A model generated the notes under the pieces. That model saw only the letters and a program-made list of their open reading frames with translations, was not told where the DNA came from and did no database searches. The position numbers and the translations under genes were made by a program. Of a stretch of DNA of 63,572 nucleotides, positions 18,383 to 26,955 are shown one piece after another (positions within the stretch are counted from its first letter, which is position 1; every line of letters begins with the position of its first letter). Source of the stretch: CALVNN01 sp964393975. GTDB lineage: Bacteria; Bacillota; Clostridia; Christensenellales; UBA1242. The DNA is taken from positions 1 through 63,572 of the forward strand of contig CAYMVO010000006.1 of the NCBI GenBank assembly GCA_964393975.1. The letters run 5' to 3'.

Positions 18383-19672
18383 ATGGCTGATGATATGAAT
18401 AAAAAATCTGAAATATCTAACAAGAAGACTCACCGTGGTGAGCCTATTGACAACACGCCTAATAGACCTAAATCCTCAAAAAAGGGGACAGAGAGTAAAA
18501 AAGCTTCAGCATCAAAGCAAGAAAGTTTGACTAAGAAGGATAATACTCCCAGCGCTAAAACAAAAACCTCTTCTACAAAAAAAGCTACTAGCGATACCGC
18601 TACTAAGAAAAAAACTACGACTAAAAAAGTCGCTAGTTCGACAACGCCAAAAGCGACGACTCCACAACCAGTCGCTGTTAAAGTCGCACCATTAGAAAAA
18701 AAATCTACCAAAGCTGTAAGTGTTGACGTTTCAGCCAAACAAAAAGAATCAGTAACCACAAAAGCATCTTCACCTACCCCACCACCCATCCCGCAAAAGC
18801 CACCCAAAGCGCCACTCAAGCCTAATACAACCTCTCCACCTCCTATCCCTCCCCAAAAAGAAGATGTGGAAGTCGAAAAATTGACCACTGAAGAAGCTAA
18901 AAACGCAAAGCGCTTAGAAAAAGAGCAACTTAAACGTGAAAGAATACGAGCAAAGACCGAAGCTAAAAGGCAAAAAAATTTAAATTCTGACTTCATCAAG
19001 TCATCTATTGGTGGCGGTGATGTAAAACAAGTCGACGATATGAGTAGAAAGAAAGAAAAAGGTAGAAAAAGGTGGTTGTGGCTATTGCTCTTACTACTAC
19101 TGCTAGCACTTAGCATCTTTCTTCTTTGGCGCACAGGAGTGTTTGAAGTCCCTATCACTTATAAGATTACACCAAATGGTAACGTGATAGAAATCGCTTC
19201 GCCTGATGAAAAAATCCCGGTAAAAGAATTTAAATTTATGCCTGGTGATACGATTAACTTTAATGAATCTCTTTATCTTGTACACCACGTACGTAATAGT
19301 GACGGTGAATACAATAATATGTTTACATTTAGATTTAAAGCGTATGTTTTGTGTGATGATGTGCAATACAATATAATATCTCAAGTAAACGCAGGCGCCG
19401 ATGCGTTACTCACAAAGCACCGTGATTACTGGTACTATAAGGGTATAATAAAACCTGACAACGCCCCTATAGATATTTTAGATAACTTTACCATAAATAT
19501 TACTGACACAAACAATGAACTCAGTGGCAAGACTGCTCAATTGGTCTTAGAGCTAGAAACGGTTTATCCTACCGAGGAACAAATATATGAAAAGTTTGGT
19601 AGTTTCCCTGCAGATTGGTATGCGTTTATTTCAGTAATGTACAATAGTTATTACGCTCAAGGATATAGATAA
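18383..19672 (+). CDS. Single-pass membrane protein with Lys/Pro-rich cytoplasmic tail
   Basis: The product is 429 aa. The ATG has GAGAGGTG upstream. Residues 1-200 are low-complexity and rich in Lys, Ser, Thr and Pro, with PPPIP repeats. Then come a charged segment (about 150-225), a membrane span of Leu (about 230-250, preceded by KGRKRW) and about 175 residues outside. The outer part has no recognised domain; it is rich in beta-forming and acidic residues. A tail of this kind often binds other proteins or nucleic acid at the inner membrane face, but no function is claimed. Its own promoter and a terminator make it monocistronic. Confidence 0.75.
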   Translation: MADDMNKKSEISNKKTHRGEPIDNTPNRPKSSKKGTESKKASASKQESLTKKDNTPSAKTKTSSTKKATSDTATKKKTTTKKVASSTTPKATTPQPVAVKVAPLEKKSTKAVSVDVSAKQKESVTTKASSPTPPPIPQKPPKAPLKPNTTSPPPIPPQKEDVEVEKLTTEEAKNAKRLEKEQLKRERIRAKTEAKRQKNLNSDFIKSSIGGGDVKQVDDMSRKKEKGRKRWLWLLLLLLLLALSIFLLWRTGVFEVPITYKITPNGNVIEIASPDEKIPVKEFKFMPGDTINFNESLYLVHHVRNSDGEYNNMFTFRFKAYVLCDDVQYNIISQVNAGADALLTKHRDYWYYKGIIKPDNAPIDILDNFTINITDTNNELSGKTAQLVLELETVYPTEEQIYEKFGSFPADWYAFISVMYNSYYAQGYR

Positions 19673-19726
19673 TGTTTAAAAACATATTTTAAAATACTAT
19701 ACAACTTAAGACTAGCAAAATAAAAT

Positions 19727-19772
19727 AGGAATTACACATATTTAGTGTAAAACTCCTTTTTTATTTTTTATA
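19727..19772 (+). terminator. Terminator after the single-pass membrane protein gene
   Basis: AGGA and TTACAC (19727-19737) pair with GTGTAA and TCCT (19745-19757), with a small internal loop. TTTTTTATTTTTT follows. Confidence 0.6.
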
Positions 19773-19822
19773 AACTCGAAAATAATCATATAAAATTAAA
19801 TACGCGAGAGGGGTTTGCATAA

Positions 19823-20469
19823 ATGGAAAATTTAACCACAAAAATTCACAAAAAAAGAAAAATATTTTTAAAGCAAAATTGTGACAAAGGACATACATTT
19901 TTATATGGGGTTGGCGCCGTAGTAATCTCTACTCCACATGGTGTTACGCAAGTAAGATTGGGACACTTAAAACGAGCAGAACTTGGAAGTATTGCTGTCG
20001 CATTACGTGTTCAAGAATTAACAAATTGCCATTTAATCGCAAAGACTCAAAATTGCTTTGATGACGCCAATTTTGATGAATGCTCCACCTATAAAACTGA
20101 ACTTATGGATTTTATAAAAGAACACGATATAAAATTTCTAATTGATATTCACGGCTTAAACGCATCAAGAGATTGCGATATCAATTTTGGGATACACCTT
20201 GGAGAAAATATTTCATCAAACCCTGAACTTTTTGACCGATTAAATAATGAATTTAGAAGGCAAGGATTTGTCACTTGGATAGACCAACCTTTTATGTCGG
20301 GTAAAAATACAATCGCTAATTCAATGAAAAAGCTATACCATCCCTGTGGACAATCCAAATTGAGATCAATTACTCACTCACAAACGTTATCCAAAATAGC
20401 GCAAATTTGGGAAAAGTTATAGCAATTTTGGCAGGGTGGATTAATAAATTAAACGAAATATCTCAATAA
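19823..20469 (+). pseudogene. N-formylglutamate amidohydrolase-like gene with one-base frameshift
   Basis: The first frame codes 199 aa (19823-20422). It has the family features VISTPHG near the N-terminus and LIDIHGLNASRD (about 110-121), where Asp and His bind zinc in N-formylglutamate amidohydrolases. After residue about 170 the sequence loses its homologous look. The conserved ending QIEINYSL and about 30 further residues are present in another frame, ending at 20469. One extra A in the AAAAA run at about 20326-20330 would join the two frames. So this is a recent frameshift, a slippage-controlled gene, or a sequence error. Family assignment is moderately sure; substrate unknown. Confidence 0.65.
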
Positions 20470-20630
20470 AATTTAATAAAATACAAAGTATATAAAAAAT
20501 TATTGTGCATATTTTTTTAACATAGTAAATTAAAAATTGCTTATATTTTATTTGCAATTTATTCTATCAAATATGAAAAATATCAGTTATAAAAATTTAT
20601 ACTTTATTAATGTAATAATTTTTTCATTTG

Positions 20631-20665
20631 AGAGCGCCTTAAAGATTTCCCAAAGCGCTCTTATT
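20631..20665 (+). terminator. Rho-independent terminator
   Basis: AGAGCGC (20631-20637) pairs with GCGCTCT (20655-20661), followed by TATTTATTAATTTTT. It probably ends transcription from the amidohydrolase-like gene 160 bases upstream. The sequence between 20470 and 20630 is A+T-rich and shows nothing else. Confidence 0.55.
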
Positions 20666-20787
20666 TATTAATTTTTACGTAGATAAGGATGAAGAAAATA
20701 AACTTTGTATAGCTCTTTAAAAAATTTTATTTAATTTATGTAATAAATTTAATATCCTATCACATTTAATCTTTTTGCAAAACACTC

Positions 20788-20821
20788 TTGACAATATGTT
20801 TTTTTATGATAAACTTATAAT
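20788..20821 (+). promoter_or_regulatory. Promoter of the peptide/ABC exporter locus
   Basis: TTGACA (20788-20793) is followed after 16 bp by TAAACT with an extended TGA (20807-20815). A TATAAT at 20816-20821 gives an alternative -10 box at poorer spacing. Confidence 0.5.
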
Positions 20822-20880
20822 AACTTAGTAAATAATAGTTTTCAAACCAATAAGTAAAAATAAAATGGAGGATTCGCAAA

Positions 20881-21027
20881 ATGTTTACAGAGAAAATTGA
20901 AAACACAATTAATAAATCAGAAATAATAGATAAAAATGTTCTTTTGCGGAACCTCTTTTGCAATAAAAGTAAAAACTGTTATCATACTTTTTGTGGCATA
21001 GACTTTATATCGCAACAATTCGTGTAA
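20881..21027 (+). CDS. 48-aa Cys-containing peptide ahead of ABC exporters
   Basis: An ATG with GGAGG at 20868-20872 starts a 48-codon frame ending in TAA at 21027. The first 20 residues are polar and charged (MFTEKIENTINKSEIIDKNV), and the rest holds three Cys (LFCNKSKNCYHTFCGID). It ends 34 bases before the first of two ABC half-transporters and has a good promoter. The layout resembles a secreted peptide or bacteriocin precursor made with its exporter, but there is no GG leader site and no modification enzyme nearby. A short leader ORF controlling the exporter is the other option. I do not recognise the peptide. Confidence 0.5.
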   Translation: MFTEKIENTINKSEIIDKNVLLRNLFCNKSKNCYHTFCGIDFISQQFV

Positions 21028-21061
21028 AACCTTCCGCTGATAGAACAATAGGGAGGTTTTT

Positions 21062-22849
21062 ATGTTTAAAAAGAAAAATAAAACTAATGAGAAAAACACA
21101 AAATGGTTAAAATTTGTATTAAGCATAGCAAAAGACTATAAAAAGCCGATTGCTTTATTTGTTGTATTGATACTTTTAGAAACCGCACTAGATTTCTCCA
21201 CATTATTTATTAGTGGGAATGTTGTCAATGCAATAACAGTCTCAGATTATGATAGTTTGCTATTAAATATTATATTGTTTTTTGCAGTTCTCATTGTGCA
21301 ACGAATTTTATATTTTTTAGACTTTTTTGTATTTAAGATTAAAGTAGTATGCAAAGCTAAAATCAAGTTGAGAGAAAGAATATCGGATAGAGTATTCGCT
21401 ATCTCATCACAAAGTTTTACTAATGCTAAAACGGGAGATTTTATAAATAGAATTTCATACGGCGTAGAAAACCTATTTGATTCAATTTGGGATATTCTTG
21501 AGGTCGGTATATGGTCAATATCCGGATTTTTATTTGTGATTTATATGTTTATCCAAAATGCTTTACTTGGTCTCGTTATTGCGATAATTGTAATTTTGTG
21601 TCTAATCATTTTAGTTAAAAGCACAAGCATTGTTGAAAAAAAGAACAAATACAATGAACATTGCACCGATGAAGTAATTTCTTATGTTAGTGAAGTCGTA
21701 AGGTCAGATAAAGATATTAAATCTTTAAATTTAGACAATGAATTAAAGAAAAAATCAAAAGAAATTTTTTATAGGGAAAGTAAATCTTTTAGAGATTATA
21801 CAAATTTTAAAAGCACGTCTATTTCTACCCTACATATTATTTATAGGATTTTGTTGTTTGTTTCTATTTTGGTCGCAACATATCTTGTTCAGGGCGAGTT
21901 ATTGACAATGACTGTTTTGATATACTTTTTAGTTAATATAGATTCCTTACAAGGTTTTGTAAATGAATTAGCCAAATTCGCTACAGACAAGTCTCTTGTA
22001 AAGACTATGTCCCAAAGATTAGACGAAGTCTTTGATACAGATATTTACAAACTAGAACACTTTGGTAATGAAAATTTTGATGGTGAATTCAAAGGTAATG
22101 TGGCATTTAAAAATGTTTGTTTTGCCTATGATGATAGTAAAGATAAAAATATAATAAACAATATGAGTTTTGAGATCCAAAGCGGTAAATCTGTCGCATT
22201 TGTAGGTTCGTCGGGTTCGGGTAAAAGTACTTTAATCTCACTACTGTCTAAATTGTACGATGCAACTAGTGGTGAAGTCTTGCTAGACAATAAAAACATT
22301 AATACCTTAAGTAAAGATGCAATAAGATGTAATTTAGCACTCGTCAATCAATTCCCATATATTTTTGATACAACAATCAAAGAAAATTTACACCTTGCAA
22401 ATGCAAACGCTACAGAAGAAGATATTTGGAAAGCGTTGGAAATGGCGGACTTAAAAGACTTTGTCGAACAATTACCAGACAAACTAGATACCGTCTTAGG
22501 AGAAAATGGTATCAAACTAAGCGGTGGGCAAAAGCAAAGACTTGCAATCGCTAGAGCATTTTTAAAGCAAAGTAAAGTTATAATCTTTGACGAAAGCACA
22601 TCAAGTTTGGATAATTTTGCGCAAGGTGTCGTTCAAAAAAGCATCGAAAGTCTACACGGCAAAAAGACTGTAATTATTGTCGCACATAGATTGAGTACAA
22701 TAAAAAATGTAGATACAATTTTCTTTGTTGAAAATGGCGCAATTAGAAATAGCGGTCCATTTGATTATTTATTTAAAAACGACGAGAAATTTAAAGCTCT
22801 ATTTATGGCTGAAAATATTGAGGACAATGAAGTCACTCAAGAAAATTAA
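21062..22849 (+). CDS. ABC half-transporter (exporter type), first of pair
   Basis: The product is 595 aa. GGGAGG precedes the ATG by five bases. Residues about 15-310 form a six-helix exporter membrane domain. The ATPase part has Walker A VGSSGSGKST (about 380-389), signature KLSGGQKQR (about 485), Walker B VIIFDESTS with the catalytic Glu, and H-loop VAHRLST (about 540). The last 787 bases, coding the whole ATPase part, are identical to those of the next gene, while the membrane domains are only distantly alike. The pair probably forms a heterodimer that exports a peptide, lipid or drug; the substrate may be the 48-aa product just upstream. Confidence 0.85.
   Translation: MFKKKNKTNEKNTKWLKFVLSIAKDYKKPIALFVVLILLETALDFSTLFISGNVVNAITVSDYDSLLLNIILFFAVLIVQRILYFLDFFVFKIKVVCKAKIKLRERISDRVFAISSQSFTNAKTGDFINRISYGVENLFDSIWDILEVGIWSISGFLFVIYMFIQNALLGLVIAIIVILCLIILVKSTSIVEKKNKYNEHCTDEVISYVSEVVRSDKDIKSLNLDNELKKKSKEIFYRESKSFRDYTNFKSTSISTLHIIYRILLFVSILVATYLVQGELLTMTVLIYFLVNIDSLQGFVNELAKFATDKSLVKTMSQRLDEVFDTDIYKLEHFGNENFDGEFKGNVAFKNVCFAYDDSKDKNIINNMSFEIQSGKSVAFVGSSGSGKSTLISLLSKLYDATSGEVLLDNKNINTLSKDAIRCNLALVNQFPYIFDTTIKENLHLANANATEEDIWKALEMADLKDFVEQLPDKLDTVLGENGIKLSGGQKQRLAIARAFLKQSKVIIFDESTSSLDNFAQGVVQKSIESLHGKKTVIIVAHRLSTIKNVDTIFFVENGAIRNSGPFDYLFKNDEKFKALFMAENIEDNEVTQEN
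22031..22817 (+). repeat. 787-bp exact direct repeat, copy 1 (ABC ATPase domain)
   Basis: Bases 22031-22817 equal 23835-24621 (offset 1804) as far as I can read. Identity breaks sharply on both sides, at the linker before the ATPase domain and six codons before the second gene's stop. Confidence 0.9.
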
Positions 22850-22880
22850 TTTAAAAATAAAAAAACAAAAAGGAGGGACT

Positions 22881-24632
22881 ATGAAAAAACCAGATATAAA
22901 GAAAAAAACATTCGCCTTGCTTTTTTCCGAATTAAAAGCAAACAAATTGTATCTTGCAATATTTTTACTAGCATTTATATCAGGCAATGTTTTAGAATTT
23001 ATTGCTGTATACAAAACTGCTGAATTATTGAGTAGTGCGACAGCAGGCGATATCTCAAATATAACTTATTTGTTTGGCTTGATTACAATATTTATTGTTA
23101 TTGGTTGCTTAACAGATATCGTTGCAGATATTGTTACCCACAAAATAGCATCAAGATCTGGAGATAAAATCAGATTACAATTACTCGATCGTCTTTTTGT
23201 TATATCCGCTCAAAGCTATTCAGGTGTAAAAACTGGTATAATAATTTCACGAGTGTCTTCTGGTTCTAGAAAGTTGATGAGTTCGTTTTTAAAGATTTTG
23301 AACCGGATATTATACTTTTTCACATCGGTAAACATAATTGCTTATGTCTTAATTCAAGATTGGGCAATAGGTTTACTTTTAACCGCTATTTGCATTTTGT
23401 TTTTTATAGCATATTTTTTGTATGGCAAATTCGTGGCAAAAAAGCTATCAAAGATTCATATTGAAAAAAGCGATAAATTAAATTCAGTTGTAAATGAAAT
23501 GGTTAAAAGTGAAAAAGATATCAAATCTCTAAATTTGGAAAACGAAATCGGAAAATTGGCAGTAAAATCATTTTATGATGAAGTCGAGGCAGATAAAAAA
23601 CTTTGTTTAACAAACAGAATCTTTTTTGCTATAACTCGTATTATTGGTTATATCTTTTTACTTGGTCTTACAATATTTACTCTTTTCGCACTAGAGAATA
23701 ATGTTATCACCGCTGTTTTATTCTTATTGGTTTGGAGTAACGCTGTGCCTATAATAAATAACACTATAGAGTTCGCAAAAAATATTAGTGACTTCCAAAG
23801 ACTTAAAGCGTTATGTGAAAAAATAAACGAAATTTTTGATACAGATATTTACAAACTAGAACACTTTGGTAATGAAAATTTTGATGGTGAATTCAAAGGT
23901 AATGTGGCATTTAAAAATGTTTGTTTTGCCTATGATGATAGTAAAGATAAAAATATAATAAACAATATGAGTTTTGAGATCCAAAGCGGTAAATCTGTCG
24001 CATTTGTAGGTTCGTCGGGTTCGGGTAAAAGTACTTTAATCTCACTACTGTCTAAATTGTACGATGCAACTAGTGGTGAAGTCTTGCTAGACAATAAAAA
24101 CATTAATACCTTAAGTAAAGATGCAATAAGATGTAATTTAGCACTCGTCAATCAATTCCCATATATTTTTGATACAACAATCAAAGAAAATTTACACCTT
24201 GCAAATGCAAACGCTACAGAAGAAGATATTTGGAAAGCGTTGGAAATGGCGGACTTAAAAGACTTTGTCGAACAATTACCAGACAAACTAGATACCGTCT
24301 TAGGAGAAAATGGTATCAAACTAAGCGGTGGGCAAAAGCAAAGACTTGCAATCGCTAGAGCATTTTTAAAGCAAAGTAAAGTTATAATCTTTGACGAAAG
24401 CACATCAAGTTTGGATAATTTTGCGCAAGGTGTCGTTCAAAAAAGCATCGAAAGTCTACACGGCAAAAAGACTGTAATTATTGTCGCACATAGATTGAGT
24501 ACAATAAAAAATGTAGATACAATTTTCTTTGTTGAAAATGGCGCAATTAGAAATAGCGGTCCATTTGATTATTTATTTAAAAACGACGAGAAATTTAAAG
24601 CTCTATTTATGGCTGAAAATACTAAAGAATAA
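22881..24632 (+). CDS. ABC half-transporter (exporter type), second of pair
   Basis: The product is 583 aa. The ATG at 22881 is set by AAAGGAGGG nine bases upstream; a longer in-frame reading overlapping the previous gene lacks a site. The membrane domain (about 20-305) differs from that of the partner, but residues from about 319 on are identical to it: Walker A at about 376-385, LSGGQ, FDES and AHR all intact. Both ATP sites of the predicted heterodimer would therefore be canonical. The gap to the first gene is 31 bases, so they are in one operon. No clear terminator follows. Confidence 0.85.
   Translation: MKKPDIKKKTFALLFSELKANKLYLAIFLLAFISGNVLEFIAVYKTAELLSSATAGDISNITYLFGLITIFIVIGCLTDIVADIVTHKIASRSGDKIRLQLLDRLFVISAQSYSGVKTGIIISRVSSGSRKLMSSFLKILNRILYFFTSVNIIAYVLIQDWAIGLLLTAICILFFIAYFLYGKFVAKKLSKIHIEKSDKLNSVVNEMVKSEKDIKSLNLENEIGKLAVKSFYDEVEADKKLCLTNRIFFAITRIIGYIFLLGLTIFTLFALENNVITAVLFLLVWSNAVPIINNTIEFAKNISDFQRLKALCEKINEIFDTDIYKLEHFGNENFDGEFKGNVAFKNVCFAYDDSKDKNIINNMSFEIQSGKSVAFVGSSGSGKSTLISLLSKLYDATSGEVLLDNKNINTLSKDAIRCNLALVNQFPYIFDTTIKENLHLANANATEEDIWKALEMADLKDFVEQLPDKLDTVLGENGIKLSGGQKQRLAIARAFLKQSKVIIFDESTSSLDNFAQGVVQKSIESLHGKKTVIIVAHRLSTIKNVDTIFFVENGAIRNSGPFDYLFKNDEKFKALFMAENTKE
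23835..24621 (+). repeat. 787-bp exact direct repeat, copy 2 (ABC ATPase domain)
   Basis: Second copy of 22031-22817. Zero visible divergence means recent gene conversion or duplication, or a misassembly. Confidence 0.9.
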
Positions 24633-24817
24633 TTTTATCTTAGTGAAAAATATATTAGGAATTAAAACGTACCTTATTGTGTATTTTACATTTATTAAAA
24701 TCCAATAAAATCATTATTTAAACAATCATTTATTACTCAAGAATTGTTTTTAGCGCTATTTGCTTTCTTATTAAAAAAATCAATAAAACTTTATTTTACA
24801 AAGCACTTAAAATTTTT

Positions 24818-24847
24818 TATACAAAATTATTTTTATTGTGTTATAAT
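24818..24847 (+). promoter_or_regulatory. Promoter of the TrpF-like gene
   Basis: TATACA (24818-24823), an 18-bp spacer and TATAAT (24842-24847) with an extended TGT just before it. Confidence 0.55.
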
Positions 24848-24863
24848 TGACTTGAGGTGTAAA

Positions 24864-25559
24864 ATGAATAATAAAGAAAATAGCAACAATTTTAGTTGCT
24901 TAAGTAAAAATATCCTTGTAAAAATTTGCGCAAACAAAACAATTGAAGACGCCAAAATGTGTATTAAGGCTAAGGCAGATTTTCTTGGCGTTCTTGTTGG
25001 ACAGAATTATAATAGTACTGATTTTATTAGCAAAGAGCAAGCAAAAGAAATTGTTGATTTTGTTAATAAACGAATATCTTGCGTATTAGTAACTCATTTA
25101 ACAAAAGCGAGTGAAATTATAAAACTTTCAAAATTTATTGGGAATGATTTTATTCAATTACACTCAAATATTGATGAGTCGGAAGTGAAGAAAATAAAAA
25201 GAGTTTTACCAGATATAAAACTAATAAGGCTTATTCATATTAGTAAAAACGGGGAAATTGAAACAAATTACAAAAACTTTAGGTTTGTAGATTATTATTT
25301 ACTTGATAGTTTTAATAAACAAACGCATCAAGTCGGCGGGACTGGCATTGTTCATAACTGGAACACCGATAAAGAACTTATTAAAAAACTTAACAAACCA
25401 ACTTTTATTGCTGGCGGACTTAACCCTGACAACGTTGCAAGCGTAATAAAAATCGCAAACCCCGCAGGCGTTGATGTGAATAGCGGATGTAAGTTGGATG
25501 GTGTTAAAAATGAAAAACTAGTCACTAGTTTTGTACAGAATGCAAAAAATATTTTTTAA
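24864..25559 (+). CDS. Phosphoribosylanthranilate isomerase-like (TrpF) TIM-barrel protein
   Basis: The product is 231 aa. The ATG at 24864 follows GAGGTG and a promoter; the upstream extension in frame is not translated-looking. TrpF features are the first strand LVKICANKTIEDA (K-I-C-G in typical TrpF), the FIQLHS strand (V-Q-L-H-G), the LLDSFNK strand with conserved Asp, a G-G-T-G phosphate loop, IAGGLNPDNV, and a final GVDVNSGCKLDGVKN. TrpF converts phosphoribosylanthranilate in tryptophan synthesis. The typical catalytic Cys is present as Cys in KICAN. No other trp gene is near, so a moonlighting or salvage role is possible; no gene symbol is assigned for that reason. Confidence 0.72.
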   Translation: MNNKENSNNFSCLSKNILVKICANKTIEDAKMCIKAKADFLGVLVGQNYNSTDFISKEQAKEIVDFVNKRISCVLVTHLTKASEIIKLSKFIGNDFIQLHSNIDESEVKKIKRVLPDIKLIRLIHISKNGEIETNYKNFRFVDYYLLDSFNKQTHQVGGTGIVHNWNTDKELIKKLNKPTFIAGGLNPDNVASVIKIANPAGVDVNSGCKLDGVKNEKLVTSFVQNAKNIF

Positions 25560-25665
25560 TTGTAAAATAGTAATCAATCAAAACAAAAAATCAAAACCTT
25601 AAACAATAAATTTTGAAACTAATATAAAAGAAACAGTGTATTGTTGAAGTGAACCCCTAGTGGTC

Positions 25666-25856
25666 CCTCAAAAATAAAAGACACTTAGGAAGAAATTTTA
25701 GGTTTCTTCCTATTTTTTAATCTTTTTGTGTTATAAAATTCTATCCAATCTTCTATTATTGATTAAATTTTTGTCCTTTACTTGCCATAAAAAATACCTC
25801 CTATATGGATTTTACCATATTGAGGTATTAATGTAAAGTGTCTTTTTATTTTGCGG
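25666..25856 (-). mobile_element. IS3-type element reduced to its two ends
   Basis: Imperfect 21-bp terminal repeats (25666-25686 and 25836-25856, about 18 matches) enclose 149 bp. Reading the minus strand, GGAGG and ATG (25788) begin MASKGQKFNQ, the usual start of IS3-family OrfA. After ten codons this runs into the end of OrfB, IEDWIEFYNTKRLKNRKKP, which stops at the far repeat. So an IS3/IS150-like element has lost nearly all of both transposase genes, leaving a MITE-like relic that a related full element could move. Confidence 0.75.
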
Positions 25857-26340
25857 AGTAAAAAGGTGATTTACTTTACTAAATTAGATTGCTTTTTATA
25901 GTAATCTTGTTCTTTATCTTATCGCTAAAATACAGTATCATTTTAATCTTCACAGTACTATTTACAGTATCAATATCATTTAATCAAAAAGCAACAAATC
26001 AATTTGCATAGTTTTAGATAGATTAAAAACACTAAAATTAATAAAAAATATGTGTGTAGGTACATTTTTTGTGAAATGAATGTACATAAAAACACTAGCA
26101 ATTTTGCTAGTATTTATAAGAGACTCTAACCATAAGACAAGAACTCCCCCCGCAAAAAAGCCAAATGAAATCGCAAAATTTCAAAAAAATTTACTTTTTT
26201 TTGAAAAAATAAAAAGACTTGCCCAAATATTGCAAATGTTTTATAAATTTGTCTTATTTTATATTTTTGTTTCATTAAGCATTTCTATTATCAAAATTAA
26301 AATCTCTCTTGGAAAGCAAGAAAGGCTAGATTGCAACAAA
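25857..26340. other. Intergenic stretch with two hairpins, no gene
   Basis: No convincing gene. GTACATT/AATGTAC (26060-26066 with 26079-26085) and ACTAGCA/TGCTAGT (26094-26100 with 26105-26111) are perfect hairpins without U-runs. A frame from 26080 is rich in Lys, Phe and Ile but has no ribosome binding site. Confidence 0.5.
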
Positions 26341-26844
26341 TTACTTTTCGAGAAAACTTACAAAATCTTTTGGTGTCATCTCATAATCAACGGCTGATTG
26401 CTTTGCCCCTGTGCTATCCATCCACTCATGTGTTTTCGTTTTTTGGAAACCAAGTGATTCATAAACATGTTGCGCCCGAGTGTTTTTCATGTTGGTGCCA
26501 AGCACAATTTTGGAGTAGCCATTTTGAAATAACCATGAAATCAACATGCTCAAAACCTTTCTACCGACACCATGATTTTGGCGATCAGTTTCACAAATTT
26601 TTATGCCAATTGTCGCAACACTCTCTTCCACGTCTTTATAGTTACACTCGCCAATAAGTTGTTCATTTTCAACAATAACCATAAGCCCTTTGCGAAGTTT
26701 TTTCGCAACTTCTTCTTCAGTAACACCCAAACCATTTGGAAAACCAGCATGCGCCATCACTTTTCCATCATTCCACCATGCAGTGAGTTGTTTTACATCG
26801 GATAACTCCGCCTCTCGAATTGTCAAATTTTCGTATTGTATCAT
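26341..26844 (-). CDS. GNAT family N-acetyltransferase
   Basis: The product is 167 aa. The ATG at 26844 follows AAGGAG by seven bases. The fold is seen as LTIREAELSDVKQLTAWW at the N-terminus, the motif A region ETDRQNHGVGRKVLSMLISW (R-x-x-G-x-G/A, binds acetyl-CoA), then IVLGTNMKNTRAQHVYESLGF, the usual N-x-R-A-x-x-x-Y-E-x-x-G-F. The length fits RimJ/RimL-like or aminoglycoside-type acetyltransferases. The substrate cannot be told. It lies downstream of the ABC pair, on the same strand, with a 111-base gap. Confidence 0.85.
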   Translation of the reverse strand: MIQYENLTIREAELSDVKQLTAWWNDGKVMAHAGFPNGLGVTEEEVAKKLRKGLMVIVENEQLIGECNYKDVEESVATIGIKICETDRQNHGVGRKVLSMLISWLFQNGYSKIVLGTNMKNTRAQHVYESLGFQKTKTHEWMDSTGAKQSAVDYEMTPKDFVSFLEK

Positions 26845-26955
26845 ATTTTTCTCCTTTTTCAAATTGAAGCCAACAACAATCATTTAAAAATTGTATTTAT
26901 CTTCAGTCTGAGATTAGCAATATTGCTGATTGCTAGTATATATAATTTTCTCACA

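Noticed and set aside
18430..19158. Long 242-codon frame opposite the membrane protein gene
   Set aside because: Mirror of a Lys/Pro/Thr-rich coding sequence; no promoter or ribosome site.
20320..20345. Programmed -1 frameshift in the amidohydrolase-like gene
   Set aside because: The run is AAAAAG, but the base before it does not complete a proper slippery heptamer, and two other genes show the same kind of one-base loss; decay or error is simpler.
26080..26397. 105-codon plus-strand frame
   Set aside because: No ribosome site, overlaps the GNAT gene on the other strand, and low-complexity content.
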